The notes: a model not told the origin generated them from the sequence alone. Counted from the stretch's first letter, positions 25,234 through 35,207 are shown. The stretch is 64,000 nt of DNA from Acerihabitans sp047324305 (GCF_047324305.1 NZ_CP178740.1:4712001-4776000); one strand, 5' to 3'. Numbers and translations: made by a program.

Positions 25234-26439
25234 ATGCCCTCCCCAGCCGTTTCTCCCCCGGTCCTGTCCTCGCCGCAGCTGAACCGGCGGATATTTCCCA
25301 TTATCTTTTTCACCTTTATCTGCTACCTGACCATCGGCATACCGCTGGCGATCATTCCCGGATTTACCCATAACACCCTGGGCTACAATCAGGTGATCGC
25401 GGGTTTTGCCATCAGCATCCAATATGCGGCAACCCTGCTCAGCCGCCCTTACGCCGGGCGTTACGCCGACCTGCTGGGGCCAAAAAAAGGGGTGCTGCTC
25501 GGACTGGGATGTTGCAGCCTGAGCGGGGTGTTTTGCCTGCTGGCCAGTGGGTCCGAGAGCCTGCCGTGGGCCAGCCTCGGCCTGCTGTTCGCCGGGCGCC
25601 TGATATTGGGCGTGGGCGAAAGTTTCGCCAGTACCGGCGCCATCTTATGGGGTATTGCCAGCGTCGGGCAGCGCCATACCGCCCGGGTGATATCCTGGAA
25701 CGGCGTCGCCACCTATGGCGCCATCGCCATAGGCGCGCCGCTGGGCGTGTGGCTAAACGCCATCGGCGGCCTGGGCGTCATCGGCGCGTTTATCCTGGTC
25801 GCCGCCCTGCTCGCCTGGGTGCTGGCGCTGCGTAAAACCCCGGTGGCGATTGTTCCCGGTAAACGCATCGCCTTTGGCATCGTGGTCGGCAAGATCTGGC
25901 TTTATGGCGTGGGACTGGGATTGGGTACCCTGGGGTTTGGCGTCATCGTCAGTTTTATCACGCTTTATTACGCCGAATATGCCTGGGACGGCGCCGCCTT
26001 CGCGCTGACCCTGATGAGCGGCGCTTTTGTCGGCGTGCGCCTGGTGCTCGGCAATGCCATCTATAAGTACGGCGGGCTGAACGTCGCGCTGGCGTCGTTT
26101 ACCGCCGAGGCGCTGGGACTCTTGTTGATATGGGCGGCCCCCGGCCCGGTGCTGGCGGGTCTGGGCGCCCTGCTGACCGGCGCCGGCTTTTCGCTGGTCT
26201 TCCCGGCCCTGGGCGTAGAAGCGGTCAAACAGGTCGCGCCGCAAAACCAGGGCACCGCCCTCGGCACCTTCTCGGCCTTTCTGGACCTTGGGCTCAGCCT
26301 GGCCGGACCGGCGGCGGGACTGGTGATGTCGCACCTGGGCATGTCGAGCATTTATCTGTGCGCGGCGGCGATGGCCGCCCTGGCCGCGGTATTGATGCTC
26401 AGGCTGAAAGCGCGGGTTAGCCCCGGGCAACCGGGTTAG
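25234..26439 (+). CDS. MFS exporter of the YhhS/YfcJ family
   Basis: Inner-membrane major facilitator of 401 residues with about 12 hydrophobic segments. It resembles E. coli YhhS in YLTIGIPLAIIPGF, YAATLLSRPYAGRYADLLGPKK (the MFS loop 2-3 motif), RVISWNGVATYGAIAIGAPLG, WDGAAFALTLMSGAFVGVRL and AGAGFSLVFPALGVEAVK. The substrate is unknown; YhhS has been linked to glyphosate or arabinose-like efflux only loosely. It is not at this locus in E. coli. Its 3' end overlaps convergent menI by 23 bp. A Fur-like box upstream raises the possibility of iron-dependent expression, which is inference. Confidence 0.85.
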   Translation: MPSPAVSPPVLSSPQLNRRIFPIIFFTFICYLTIGIPLAIIPGFTHNTLGYNQVIAGFAISIQYAATLLSRPYAGRYADLLGPKKGVLLGLGCCSLSGVFCLLASGSESLPWASLGLLFAGRLILGVGESFASTGAILWGIASVGQRHTARVISWNGVATYGAIAIGAPLGVWLNAIGGLGVIGAFILVAALLAWVLALRKTPVAIVPGKRIAFGIVVGKIWLYGVGLGLGTLGFGVIVSFITLYYAEYAWDGAAFALTLMSGAFVGVRLVLGNAIYKYGGLNVALASFTAEALGLLLIWAAPGPVLAGLGALLTGAGFSLVFPALGVEAVKQVAPQNQGTALGTFSAFLDLGLSLAGPAAGLVMSHLGMSSIYLCAAAMAALAAVLMLRLKARVSPGQPG

Positions 26440-26866
26440 GCAACTCTTCCCCGGCCCTGAGCACCACCGTGGTCAGGCGGGAAATACAGTTAAGCCTGCC
26501 GCGGCCATCGGATATCAGGATCTCCCATACCTGATGCGTTTTCCCCAGATGAATGGCCCGGCACACGGCGCGCACCTGGCCGTCGGTAACCGGGCGCAGG
26601 TGGTTGGCGTTGATATCCAGGCCCACCACGATGTCCTCGCCCTGCGTGCACAGATAGCCGGCCACCGATCCCAGGGTTTCGGCTAACGCCACCGAGGCGC
26701 CGCCGTGCAGCAGGCCGTACGGCTGGCGGGTGCGCTCGTCCACCGGCATCACCGCCTCCAGTTCATCCGCGCCAATACGGGTGAAGACGATGCCCAGATG
26801 CGCGGCCAGGGTGCCCGCGCTTTTCTGGTTAAGCGCGTCCAGGGACGCGGGACGTTTCCAAATCAT
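26417..26866 (-). CDS. menI: 1,4-dihydroxy-2-naphthoyl-CoA hydrolase
   Basis: Hotdog-fold thioesterase (E. coli YdiI/MenI) of menaquinone synthesis. From ATG 26866 it has 149 residues (136 in E. coli). It starts MIWKRPASLDALN and has QPYGLLHGGASVALAETLGS with the conserved catalytic Glu, then GLDINANHLRPV. The frame continues to 26941 inside ydiJ, but the family start is clear. TGATG joins the ydiJ stop and the menI start with a 1-bp overlap, so the two are translationally coupled. The C-terminus is about 13 residues longer than in E. coli and lies in the overlap with the MFS gene. Confidence 0.93.
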   Translation of the reverse strand: MIWKRPASLDALNQKSAGTLAAHLGIVFTRIGADELEAVMPVDERTRQPYGLLHGGASVALAETLGSVAGYLCTQGEDIVVGLDINANHLRPVTDGQVRAVCRAIHLGKTHQVWEILISDGRGRLNCISRLTTVVLRAGEELPNPVARG

Positions 26867-29800
26867 CAGATAATCTCCAGCAAGGCTTGCAGGGGGTGGC
26901 GGATGCCTTCCCCTTCGATACGTTTCACCTGGCTGCGACACGAATAGCCGGTCGCCAGGCAGCGGGCGCGCGGCAAGCGCTGCAAGGCCTGCTGCCAGGA
27001 CAGGGCGTAGATGCCCAGTGAATTATCCAGGTTGGCGCTTTCATGGCCATAGGTGCCGGCCATGCCGCAGCATCCGACGCCGACGGTTTCAAGACTGGCG
27101 CCGTAACGGGCAAAAATAGCGGACCACTGCTGACCGCTGACCGGCAGCTCGGTGGATTCGGTGCAATGGCCGAATAAATACCACCCCTGCGGGGGCTGAG
27201 CAACCGGCTGCGCGCCGCCGGCATCAGGTCGGCCAGCGGGTACCGGTAACCCGGCGGTATCTTGTGACGTTGTCACTGATACCGGCGGCGGCAGCGTCAT
27301 CAGCCATTCATGTACCAGCTGTACCTGGAAGTCTCCGCGCCGGTCGCCGAGGATCTCGCGATACTCATCCCGGTAACACAGCACCAGCGCGGGATCCACG
27401 CCCACCATGGGCAGCCCCAGGCGCGCGGTGCGGTTAAGGAAATCGGCGGTTCTGGCGGCGGTTTTGGCGAAGCGCTGTAAAAAACCCTTGATATGCTGGG
27501 CCTTGCCGTTGGGTGAGAACGGCAGCAATACCGGAATCCCGCCCAGTTTTTCCACCAGACGGACAAAATCCGCCACCACGGCGGCATCGTAATAGCTGGT
27601 AAAGGGATCCTGTACAATCAGGACATGGCCCCGGCGCTGCGCGGCCGTCATCGCCTCCAGCTGTTCCAGGGTGATGCCGGCGGCGCGATGCCCCATAAGA
27701 CGTGTGCGCAGCGAGGGCGTCGACAGCAGGGGTAAATCCACCATGCCGATGCGCGTCCGGCTCAGTTCGCGCAGCCAGGGCTGCTGCAGGAAAAAGTTAA
27801 ACAGCCTGGGCGCGCGTGCCATCAGCGGCGCGTAGCTTTCGACGCCGGCCACCAGGTGATCGCGCGCCGGACGGAGATAACGGCTGTGATACAGCTGGAG
27901 AAAACGGGAACGGAAACCCGGCACATCGATTTTAATCGGGCATTGCGTCGAGCAGGCTTTGCAGGCCAGGCAACCGGCCATCGCCGCCTTGACCTCATGG
28001 GAAAAATCATACTCGCCCTGTTTCGCCCGCCGGCTGTTGCGCACCCTGCCGGCCAAATCGCGCAGCGTGGCGATACCGCTGGGCAGGTTTTTTTCCAGCA
28101 GCAGCGGGTCGACCCCCTGCACGGCCAGCAGCCTGAGCCATTCCCTGACCAGCGTGGCGCGGCCTTTTGGCGAGTGGATACGGTCGCCGGTGATTTTCAT
28201 GGACGGGCACATCGGGCTGCGCGCGTCGAAATTGAAACACAGGCCATTGCCGTTGCATTCCAGCGCGCCGCGAAATGACCCGCGCACCGCCACCGGGATC
28301 TGCCGGTCGTAGGTGCCGCGTTTGACGGCATCGATTTGTTTCATCGGCGCGTCGCTGTCCACCGGCGCGCATATCTTGCCGGGATTGAGGCGGTTGCCGG
28401 GGTCGAAAGCCGATTTTATACACCGTAGCTCATGATAGAGCGTCGCGCCGAAAAACGCCGGGCTGTATTCGGCGCGAAACCCCTTGCCATGCTCCCCCCA
28501 CAGCAGGCCGCCATATTTTGCCGTCAGTTGTACTATGCGATCCGACAACTGTTTCATTAATATTTCCTGGGCGGGATCGCACATATCCAGCGCCGGACGA
28601 ACGTGCAACACGCCGGCATCCACATGGCCGAACATGCCGTAGCTGAGGTGATGTTCGTCCAGCAGTTGGCGGAACTCGGCGATATAATCGGCCAGATGCT
28701 CGGGCGGAACGCAGGTATCCTCGGCGAAAGGTATGGGTTTGGCCGCGCCCTTGCTATTGCCCAGCAGGCCCACCGCCTTTTTGCGCATGGCGTAGATGCG
28801 TTCGATGTCGGCCAGCCGATCGCAGATCTGGTAGCCGATGACACCGCCGCCGCCTTCAGCCATCAGCCGATCAAGGCCCTGGCATAACGCCGCCACCCTG
28901 GCGGCGACAAGGGACGCGTCGTCTCCGGCGAACTCAACGATATTCAGTCCCAGCATCTCCCGCGCTGGCACATCCCGGATCAGCTCGCGGACTGAATGCC
29001 AGACAATATCCTCGCGGGCCAGGTTCAGTACCGTCGAGTCCACCGTTTCCACCGACAACGCATGGGCCTGCAGCATAAACGGCGCGTTGCGCAAGGCGGA
29101 GTTGAATGAATCATATTTTACATTCACCAAGCGGCGCACCTTCGGCAAAGGCGTAATATCCAGCCGCGCTTCGGTGATGAAGGCGAGCGTTCCCTCCGAA
29201 CCGGTCAGGATGCGCGTCAGGTCAAACGTTTGCAGGTCGTCGCTGTAGACATGGCGCAAATCGTAACCCGTCAGGAAGCGATTTAACTTGGGAAATGAGT
29301 CCAGGATCAGCTGGCGCCGCTCGCGGCAGCGATCCAACACCGTGCGGTAAATCCGCCCTGCCGCGCCCGCTTCCCCGGCTATCTTTTCCGCCTGCGCGGT
29401 AGGCATGGCGCAGGTATCCAGCACTTCGCCCGCCATCAGCACCGCGCGCAGGCCCAGGACATGATCGGACGTTTTGCCGTACACCAGCGACCCCTGGCCC
29501 GACGCGTCGGTATTGATCATGCCGCCAAGCGTGGCGCGATTACTGGTGGACAGCTCGGGGGCAAAAAAATAGCCCAGCGGGCGCAGATATTCATTGAGCT
29601 GATCCTTGATGACGCCCGCCTCGACCCTGACCCATCCCTGTTCGGGATTAACTTCGAGGATATGGTTCATATGTCGCGACATATCCACCACTACGCCGCT
29701 ATTAAGCGCCTGGCCATTGGTGCCGGTGCCGCCGCCGCGCGGGGTAAAGGCCAACGAGGCAAAACGCGGCTCCCGCGCCAGCCGGCTGATTAACAGCACA

Positions 29801-29988
29801 TCATCGGTTGAACGCGGAAACAGCACGGCGTCGGGCAACAACTGGTAAATACTGTTATCGGTCGCCATGGTCAGGCGATCGGCGTAGGACGTGGCGCTGT
29901 CGCCGGTAAAGCCGCTGCGTTGCAATTGGGCAATAAACTCGAGAACCGGTTGGGCAATTCCCGGCGCCTGGGAGATCTGTGGGATCAT
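26866..29988 (-). CDS. ydiJ: FAD / 4Fe-4S D-2-hydroxyacid dehydrogenase YdiJ
   Basis: Large flavo-iron-sulfur enzyme, reported as a D-2-hydroxyglutarate dehydrogenase in the family. The 1040-residue product (1018 in E. coli) has an N-terminal FAD domain (TPRGGGTGTNGQAL, ATLGGMINTDASGQGS). A D-lactate-dehydrogenase-like C domain follows (YGMFGHVDAGVLHVRP, WGEHGKGFRAEYSPAFF). The Fe-S part has GCLACKACSTQCPIKIDVPG, and a C-terminal CCG-type segment has GVGCCGMAGTYGHE. An extra stretch near 925-945 (Pro/Gly rich) accounts for much of the greater length. It starts divergently from ydiK. Confidence 0.95.
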   Translation of the reverse strand: MIPQISQAPGIAQPVLEFIAQLQRSGFTGDSATSYADRLTMATDNSIYQLLPDAVLFPRSTDDVLLISRLAREPRFASLAFTPRGGGTGTNGQALNSGVVVDMSRHMNHILEVNPEQGWVRVEAGVIKDQLNEYLRPLGYFFAPELSTSNRATLGGMINTDASGQGSLVYGKTSDHVLGLRAVLMAGEVLDTCAMPTAQAEKIAGEAGAAGRIYRTVLDRCRERRQLILDSFPKLNRFLTGYDLRHVYSDDLQTFDLTRILTGSEGTLAFITEARLDITPLPKVRRLVNVKYDSFNSALRNAPFMLQAHALSVETVDSTVLNLAREDIVWHSVRELIRDVPAREMLGLNIVEFAGDDASLVAARVAALCQGLDRLMAEGGGGVIGYQICDRLADIERIYAMRKKAVGLLGNSKGAAKPIPFAEDTCVPPEHLADYIAEFRQLLDEHHLSYGMFGHVDAGVLHVRPALDMCDPAQEILMKQLSDRIVQLTAKYGGLLWGEHGKGFRAEYSPAFFGATLYHELRCIKSAFDPGNRLNPGKICAPVDSDAPMKQIDAVKRGTYDRQIPVAVRGSFRGALECNGNGLCFNFDARSPMCPSMKITGDRIHSPKGRATLVREWLRLLAVQGVDPLLLEKNLPSGIATLRDLAGRVRNSRRAKQGEYDFSHEVKAAMAGCLACKACSTQCPIKIDVPGFRSRFLQLYHSRYLRPARDHLVAGVESYAPLMARAPRLFNFFLQQPWLRELSRTRIGMVDLPLLSTPSLRTRLMGHRAAGITLEQLEAMTAAQRRGHVLIVQDPFTSYYDAAVVADFVRLVEKLGGIPVLLPFSPNGKAQHIKGFLQRFAKTAARTADFLNRTARLGLPMVGVDPALVLCYRDEYREILGDRRGDFQVQLVHEWLMTLPPPVSVTTSQDTAGLPVPAGRPDAGGAQPVAQPPQGWYLFGHCTESTELPVSGQQWSAIFARYGASLETVGVGCCGMAGTYGHESANLDNSLGIYALSWQQALQRLPRARCLATGYSCRSQVKRIEGEGIRHPLQALLEII

Positions 29989-30298
29989 TAACTCTGAGCC
30001 TGCTTTTCAAGTGTAAAGGGGGCCGGCATAAGGATTTTTATGAAGGTCCGACCCGATTGTTTTATCATATTTTTTTTGGACGCGCGCGTGGACGGAGAAA
30101 TTTTTTGCCCCAGGCGATGATACCCCGGCGCTGCCGGCAACGCCGGTTGGCCCTGGCGGGCGTTAAAATTGTTGTTATGGCCTGTTAAAAAACGGGGAAA
30201 TAACGCATCATTAAGACTATTGCTGAACAACGGATCCCCTTTCTCCGATCGTTGCCTTACCCTATTTACCCGCTGTTTATTGAGGTGAAAACTTTTTC
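29989..30298. other. Divergent promoter region ydiJ/ydiK
   Basis: 310 bp without a gene. It contains T-rich stretches near 30060-30080 and presumably both promoters. No clear operator was seen. Confidence 0.5.
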
Positions 30299-31405
30299 AT
30301 GGATTACCCGCGTCAACTGCTTGATCTGCCAAGGATGCTCTTTAGCGTAACTTTTATCGCGCTGATGACATTAGCCTGTTTCTGGGTGGTGCAGCCTTTT
30401 ATCCTGGGTTTTGCCTGGGCCAGCATGGTGGTCATCGCCACCTGGCCGCTACTGATCAAAATCCAGGCGTTATTATGGGGACGCCGTTCGCTGGCGGTGC
30501 TCGTCATGACCCTGTTGCTGGTATTGTTGTTCGTCCTGCCGCTGTCCGTGCTTATCAGCAGCGTCATTGACAACAGCGCGCCGCTGGTGGCGTGGGCGAC
30601 CGAGCCAAACCGGCTCACCCTGCCGGCGCTGCACTGGCTGCGCGATGTGCCGCTGGTCGGCCATAAGCTTTATTCCGGCTGGCAGGCGACGATTTCCGGT
30701 GGCGGCGGCCCGCTGGTGGCCAAGATACAGCCTTACATCGGCCAGTCGGCGACCTGGCTGTTGTCGCAGGTGGCGCAGGTGGGCAGTTTTCTTATCCATT
30801 GCGCCCTGATGCTGCTGTTCAGCGTACTGCTGTACATCCGTGGTGAACGGGTGGCTCTGGCGGTGCGCCATTTTGCCATCCGCCTGGGCGCCGAACGCGG
30901 CGACGCCTCGGTCCTGCTGGCTGCGCAAGCCATCCGGGCGGTGGCGCTGGGCGTGGTATTGACCGCCATCGTGCAAGCGGTATTGGGCGGCATCGGGCTG
31001 GCGGTATCCGGCATCCCCTTCGCCACCATTCTGACCATCATCATGTTTATCACCTGCATAGCCCAGTTGGGTCCGCTGCCCATCCTGATCCCAGCCATGA
31101 TCTGGCTGTACTGGAGCGGCGATACCACCTGGGGCACGGTGCTGCTGGTATGGAGCTGCGTGGTCGCCACGCTCGACAATATTCTCCGGCCGATCTTTAT
31201 CCGCATGGGCGCGGATTTACCGATCCTGCTGGTGCTGTGCGGCGTTATCGGCGGCCTGCTGGCGTTCGGGATGATTGGCCTGTTTATCGGGCCGGTGGTG
31301 CTGGCGGTATCTTACCGGCTGATCTTTGCCTGGGTGCACGAGGCGCCTTCGCCGAGTGAAATGCACGACCCCGAGAAACACCTCAGTGATTTGTCGGAAT
31401 TCTAA
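30299..31405 (+). CDS. ydiK: AI-2E family transporter YdiK
   Basis: Polytopic inner-membrane protein of the AI-2E/PerM family with unknown substrate. The 368-residue product (370 in E. coli) has the start MDYPRQLLDLPRMLFS, WVVQPFILGFAWASMVVIATWP, and the family-typical C-terminal ILRPIFIRMGADLPILLVL and GLFIGPVVLAVSYRL. GAGGTG lies upstream of the ATG. The rprA gene follows, as in E. coli. Confidence 0.95.
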   Translation: MDYPRQLLDLPRMLFSVTFIALMTLACFWVVQPFILGFAWASMVVIATWPLLIKIQALLWGRRSLAVLVMTLLLVLLFVLPLSVLISSVIDNSAPLVAWATEPNRLTLPALHWLRDVPLVGHKLYSGWQATISGGGGPLVAKIQPYIGQSATWLLSQVAQVGSFLIHCALMLLFSVLLYIRGERVALAVRHFAIRLGAERGDASVLLAAQAIRAVALGVVLTAIVQAVLGGIGLAVSGIPFATILTIIMFITCIAQLGPLPILIPAMIWLYWSGDTTWGTVLLVWSCVVATLDNILRPIFIRMGADLPILLVLCGVIGGLLAFGMIGLFIGPVVLAVSYRLIFAWVHEAPSPSEMHDPEKHLSDLSEF

Positions 31406-31515
31406 GCTTAAATTTAATTCGCCAATATAATTTTTCCAGATGAGATAAAACTCATCTGGAAATTAATATACCAACATCATTAATTGTTAGCTTCTTTAAC
31501 TTTTAATTTACTTAT

Positions 31516-31558
31516 TCGGAGGATTCTTAATGACTCCGCCTCATGTAATTAATATTAT
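31516..31558 (+). promoter_or_regulatory. RcsB-like box and promoter of rprA
   Basis: TCGGAGGATTCTTA (31516-31529) matches the RcsB box TAGGAATATTCTTA in 11 of 14 positions. It lies just before a TGACTC -35-like element (31531-31536) and TATTAT (31553-31558), spaced 16 bp. rprA is a classic RcsB target, so position and sequence agree. Confidence 0.6.
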
Positions 31559-31562
31559 TAGC

Positions 31563-31665
31563 ACATCAATTAACTCAACTCACTGATTTTACATCAAGGT
31601 TTCCCCTGAGTTAAACGAATTGCTGTGTGTAGTCTTTGCCCGTCTCATAGGATGGGCTTTTTTTT
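31563..31665 (+). ncRNA. rprA: Small regulatory RNA RprA
   Basis: Hfq-dependent sRNA that activates rpoS translation and represses csgD and others. The conserved core CCCCTGAG(T)...ACGAATTGCTGTGTGTAG, TCTTTGCCC and the terminator GCCCGTC...GATGGGC plus eight T (to 31665) match E. coli RprA closely. The 5' half is more diverged. The 5' end is inferred about 7 bases after the TATTAT element, giving about 100 nt (105 in E. coli). Its location after ydiK is conserved. Confidence 0.92.
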
Positions 31666-31743
31666 CGCCTTTTTCCCCGCGCAGATAAATCATTGCCTTG
31701 GATATTGTTGCCATAAAAGGTGAGCTATAAATCTTTGGCTAAA

Positions 31744-31779
31744 ACAAAAAAGCCGGGGGCGTCCCCGGCTTTTTTTTTC
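31744..31779. terminator. Bidirectional terminator at ppsA 3' end
   Basis: GCCGGGG / CCCCGGC stem with loop GCGT, flanked by A and T runs on both sides. It ends ppsA on the minus strand. Confidence 0.93.
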
Positions 31780-31802
31780 GGTGTTTTTCAGCGAACGGAA
31801 TA

Positions 31803-34178
31803 TCAGAGTTCGGCCAGGCTTAGCCAGGTCTTTACCACGGTATCCGGATTCAGGGACAAGCTGTCGATACCCTGCTCCATCAGCCAGGCGGCGAAATCTT
31901 CATGATCCGAGGGACCCTGCCCGCAGATACCGACGTATTTACCTTGCCCCTTGGCCGCTTTGATAGCCATCGACAGCAGGGCTTTTACCGCCTCGTCCCG
32001 CTCGTCGAACAATTCGGAGACTAATCCTGAGTCGCGGTCCAGGCCCAGCGCCAACTGCGTCATATCATTCGACCCGATGGAAAATCCGTCAAAGTGTTGC
32101 AGGAACTGATCCGCCAGCAGGGCGTTGGAGGGAATTTCGCACATCATGATGATTTTCAGCCCCTGCTCGCCGCGTTTCAATCCCTGGCGCGCCAGCTCAT
32201 CCACCACCGCCTTGCCCTGGGCGACGGTACGCACGAACGGCACCATGATTTCCACGTTGGTCAGTCCCATGTCGTTGCGCACGCGTTTAATGGCGTCGCA
32301 CTCCAGCGCAAAACAGGCTTTGAAATTCTCGGAAACGTAACGGCCCGCGCCGCGAAAGCCCAGCATCGGGTTTTCCTCGTCGGGTTCGTAGCGCTCGCCC
32401 CCCACCAGGTTGGCGTATTCATTGGATTTGAAGTCGGACAGGCGCACGATCACCCGTTTCGGCCAGAATGCCGCGGCAAGCGTGGAAACGCCTTCGGTAA
32501 GGCGGGCAATGTAGTATTCCTTGGGGCTGTCATAGCCCTGGATCAAATCGTTGATTTCCTGTTTCAGCTTCGGCGTCTGATCATCGAACTCCAGCAGCGC
32601 GCGGGGATGGACCCCAATCATACGATTGATGATAAACTCCAGTCGCGCCAGGCCCACACCGTCGTTGGGCAGCCCGGCAAAATCAAATGCCCGGTCGGGA
32701 TTGCCGACGTTCATCATGATCTTCAGCGGCAGCGCCGGCATCTTATCGATGGCGGAACTGTTAACGGCGAAATCCAGCCGTTCCTGGTAGACGTAACCGG
32801 TATCGCCCTCGGCGCAGGAGACGGTAACCTCCAGGCCCTCGGCAAGGCGCTCGGTGGCGTCGCCGCAGCCCACCACCGCCGGGATGCCCAGTTCACGGGC
32901 GATGATCGCCGCATGGCACGTGCGCCCGCCGCGATTGGTCACGATGGCGGAGGCTTTTTTCATGATCGGTTCCCAATCCGGGTCGGTCATGTCGGTGACC
33001 AGCACATCCCCGGCCGCGACCCGATCCATTTCGCTGATATCATGAATCACCTTAACCGGACCGGCGCCGATGCGATGACCGATGGCCCGCCCTTCAATCA
33101 GCACCTCGCCGCGGGATTTAAGCTGGTAGCGCTCCATCACCTGGCCGCGCGAGCGTACGGTTTCAGGCCGCGCCTGGACAATAAACAACTGGCCGGTATG
33201 GCCGTCCTTGGCCCATTCGATATCCATCGGCCGCTGGTAATGCTGTTCGATTTGCAGCGCCTGACGCGCCAGATCCTGCACTTCCTCATCGGTAAGGGCG
33301 AAACGGCGACGCTCGCGTTCGGGAACATCCTCGATGCGCACCTGTTTACTGTGTTCCTGGCTATCGGCATACACCATGCGGATTTTTTTCGAGCCGATAT
33401 TGCGCCGGACAATCGCCGGTTTGCCCGCCGCCAGCGTGGGTTTATGCACATAGAATTCATCGGGATTGACCGCGCCCTGCACCACCATTTCACCCAGGCC
33501 GTAGGCGGCGGTAATAAACACCACCTGGTCAAAACCGGATTCGGTATCGATGGTAAACATCACGCCGGCCGCCGCCAGATCGGAGCGGACCATGCGCTGT
33601 ACCCCGGCAGAAAGCGCCACGCCGCGGTGGTCGTAGCCCTGGTGTACCCGGTAGGAAATGGCGCGATCGTTGAACAGCGAGGCGTAGACGTGCTTGATGG
33701 CCGTCATGACGGCATCAATGCCCTGGACATTGAGAAAGGTTTCCTGCTGGCCGGCGAACGAGGCGTCGGGCATATCCTCGGCGGTGGCGGAGGAACGCAC
33801 CGCAAACGACGCCTCGTCGTCATCCGCCGACAGCTGCCCGTACGCGGCGCTGATGGCGTTTGCGAGTTCCGGCTGGAAAGGGGTATCGATAATCCATTGC
33901 CGAATCTGCTTCCCGGCCTGGGACAATGCGCCGATATCGTCGATATCAGTATGATCCAGCAGATCATAGATACGCTGGTTGATGCCGCTCTGATTGAGAA
34001 AATCATTAAACGCTTTGGCCGTGGTGGCGAAACCGTTCGGCACGGAAACCCCCAGGGCGGATAAATGGGTAATCATTTCCCCCAGAGAAGCATTCTTACC
34101 ACCAACGCGGTCTACGTCATGCATTCCGAGCTGGTTGTACCATAATACGCTATCTGAATCATTGTCAGTCTGAGACAT
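31803..34178 (-). CDS. ppsA: Phosphoenolpyruvate synthase
   Basis: Makes PEP, AMP and phosphate from pyruvate and ATP for gluconeogenesis. The 791-residue product (792 in E. coli) has VGGKNASLGEM, the ATP-grasp region SFAVRSSATAEDMPDASFAGQ, the phospho-His motif GGRTCHAAIIARELGIPAV, and the C-terminal PEP-binding barrel with GSNDMTQLALGLDRDSG and GICGQGPSDH. It is divergent from its regulator ppsR. Its action opposes pykF. Confidence 0.98.
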   Translation of the reverse strand: MSQTDNDSDSVLWYNQLGMHDVDRVGGKNASLGEMITHLSALGVSVPNGFATTAKAFNDFLNQSGINQRIYDLLDHTDIDDIGALSQAGKQIRQWIIDTPFQPELANAISAAYGQLSADDDEASFAVRSSATAEDMPDASFAGQQETFLNVQGIDAVMTAIKHVYASLFNDRAISYRVHQGYDHRGVALSAGVQRMVRSDLAAAGVMFTIDTESGFDQVVFITAAYGLGEMVVQGAVNPDEFYVHKPTLAAGKPAIVRRNIGSKKIRMVYADSQEHSKQVRIEDVPERERRRFALTDEEVQDLARQALQIEQHYQRPMDIEWAKDGHTGQLFIVQARPETVRSRGQVMERYQLKSRGEVLIEGRAIGHRIGAGPVKVIHDISEMDRVAAGDVLVTDMTDPDWEPIMKKASAIVTNRGGRTCHAAIIARELGIPAVVGCGDATERLAEGLEVTVSCAEGDTGYVYQERLDFAVNSSAIDKMPALPLKIMMNVGNPDRAFDFAGLPNDGVGLARLEFIINRMIGVHPRALLEFDDQTPKLKQEINDLIQGYDSPKEYYIARLTEGVSTLAAAFWPKRVIVRLSDFKSNEYANLVGGERYEPDEENPMLGFRGAGRYVSENFKACFALECDAIKRVRNDMGLTNVEIMVPFVRTVAQGKAVVDELARQGLKRGEQGLKIIMMCEIPSNALLADQFLQHFDGFSIGSNDMTQLALGLDRDSGLVSELFDERDEAVKALLSMAIKAAKGQGKYVGICGQGPSDHEDFAAWLMEQGIDSLSLNPDTVVKTWLSLAEL

Positions 34179-34385
34179 CTGATCATCCTTTTATAACTTA
34201 TAATGAAATAGGGTATTGCTAGTGATAATGCCGGGTGTTAACGATTATTTGACAGAGCGTAGCATAAACTTTATTGCATCTGCCTAGGATGAATCGTGCC
34301 AGCGCCAAAAATCAGAGTTTGCCGCAATGGATTTATCGATAAAAACACCCTTAAAGCAACATGCGTACTACATCAGGAGAACATC

Positions 34386-35207
34386 ATGGAACGCAGCGTA
34401 TTCTTTATTTCCGACGGCACGGCCATTACCGCTGAAGTGGTCGGCCACGCGGTGCTGTCCCAATTTCCCGTCTCCACCACCAGCTATACCCTGCCGTTTG
34501 TGGAAACCGAGACCCGGGCCATGGCGGTGAGCGAGCAGATCAATGCGCTCTATAAACAGAGCGGCGTGCGTCCCCTGGTGTTTTATTCCATCGTATCGCC
34601 GGTTATCCGCACCATTGTGGAAAACAGCGCCGGATTTTGCCAGGACGTAGTCCAGGCGCTGGTGGCGCCGCTACAGCAGGAACTGGGATTGGCACCGGAT
34701 CCGGTGGCGCATCGCACCCATGGGCTGACCGCCACCAACCTGACCAAATACGATGCCCGCATCGCCGCCATCGATTACACCTTGGCCCATGATGACGGCA
34801 TCTCGCTGCGCAACCTGGATCAGGCGCAGATTATCCTGCTGGGCGTGTCGCGCTGCGGCAAAACCCCCACCAGCATTTACCTCGCCATGCAGTACGGTAT
34901 CCGCGCCGCCAATTATCCCTTTATCGCCGACGACATGGATAACCTGCGCCTGCCGGCGGCGCTGAAACCCTACCATGATAAACTGTTCGGCCTGACCATC
35001 GATCCGGAGCGTCTGGCGGCCATTCGCGATGAACGCATGAACAACAGCCAGTACGCCTCGCTGCGCCAGTGCCGGCTGGAAGTTAACGAAGTCCAGTCGC
35101 TGTTTCGCAACCATCAGATCCCTTTTCTCAACTCCACCAATCATTCAGTAGAGGAAATGGCGACCAAAATAATGGATTTACTGGGCTTGAACCGGCGCAT
35201 GTACTAA
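34386..35207 (+). CDS. ppsR: PEP synthase regulatory protein (kinase/pyrophosphorylase)
   Basis: Bifunctional ADP-dependent kinase and Pi-dependent pyrophosphorylase that switches PpsA off and on. ATG 34386 with AGGAG gives 273 residues (277 in E. coli); a GTG at 34296 would add 30 unsupported residues. Blocks are SDGTAITAEVVGHAVLSQFP, HRTHGL, DARIAAIDYTLAHDDG, the P-loop GVSRCGKTPTS at about 153-163, and the end GLNRRMY. The stop codon lies in a weak AT hairpin with a T8 run (35205-35229). Confidence 0.97.
   Translation: MERSVFFISDGTAITAEVVGHAVLSQFPVSTTSYTLPFVETETRAMAVSEQINALYKQSGVRPLVFYSIVSPVIRTIVENSAGFCQDVVQALVAPLQQELGLAPDPVAHRTHGLTATNLTKYDARIAAIDYTLAHDDGISLRNLDQAQIILLGVSRCGKTPTSIYLAMQYGIRAANYPFIADDMDNLRLPAALKPYHDKLFGLTIDPERLAAIRDERMNNSQYASLRQCRLEVNEVQSLFRNHQIPFLNSTNHSVEEMATKIMDLLGLNRRMY

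Noticed and set aside
32094..34064. 656-codon plus-strand frame inside ppsA
   Set aside because: Antisense to a full-length, clearly conserved PpsA. Long antisense frames are common in GC-rich genes.
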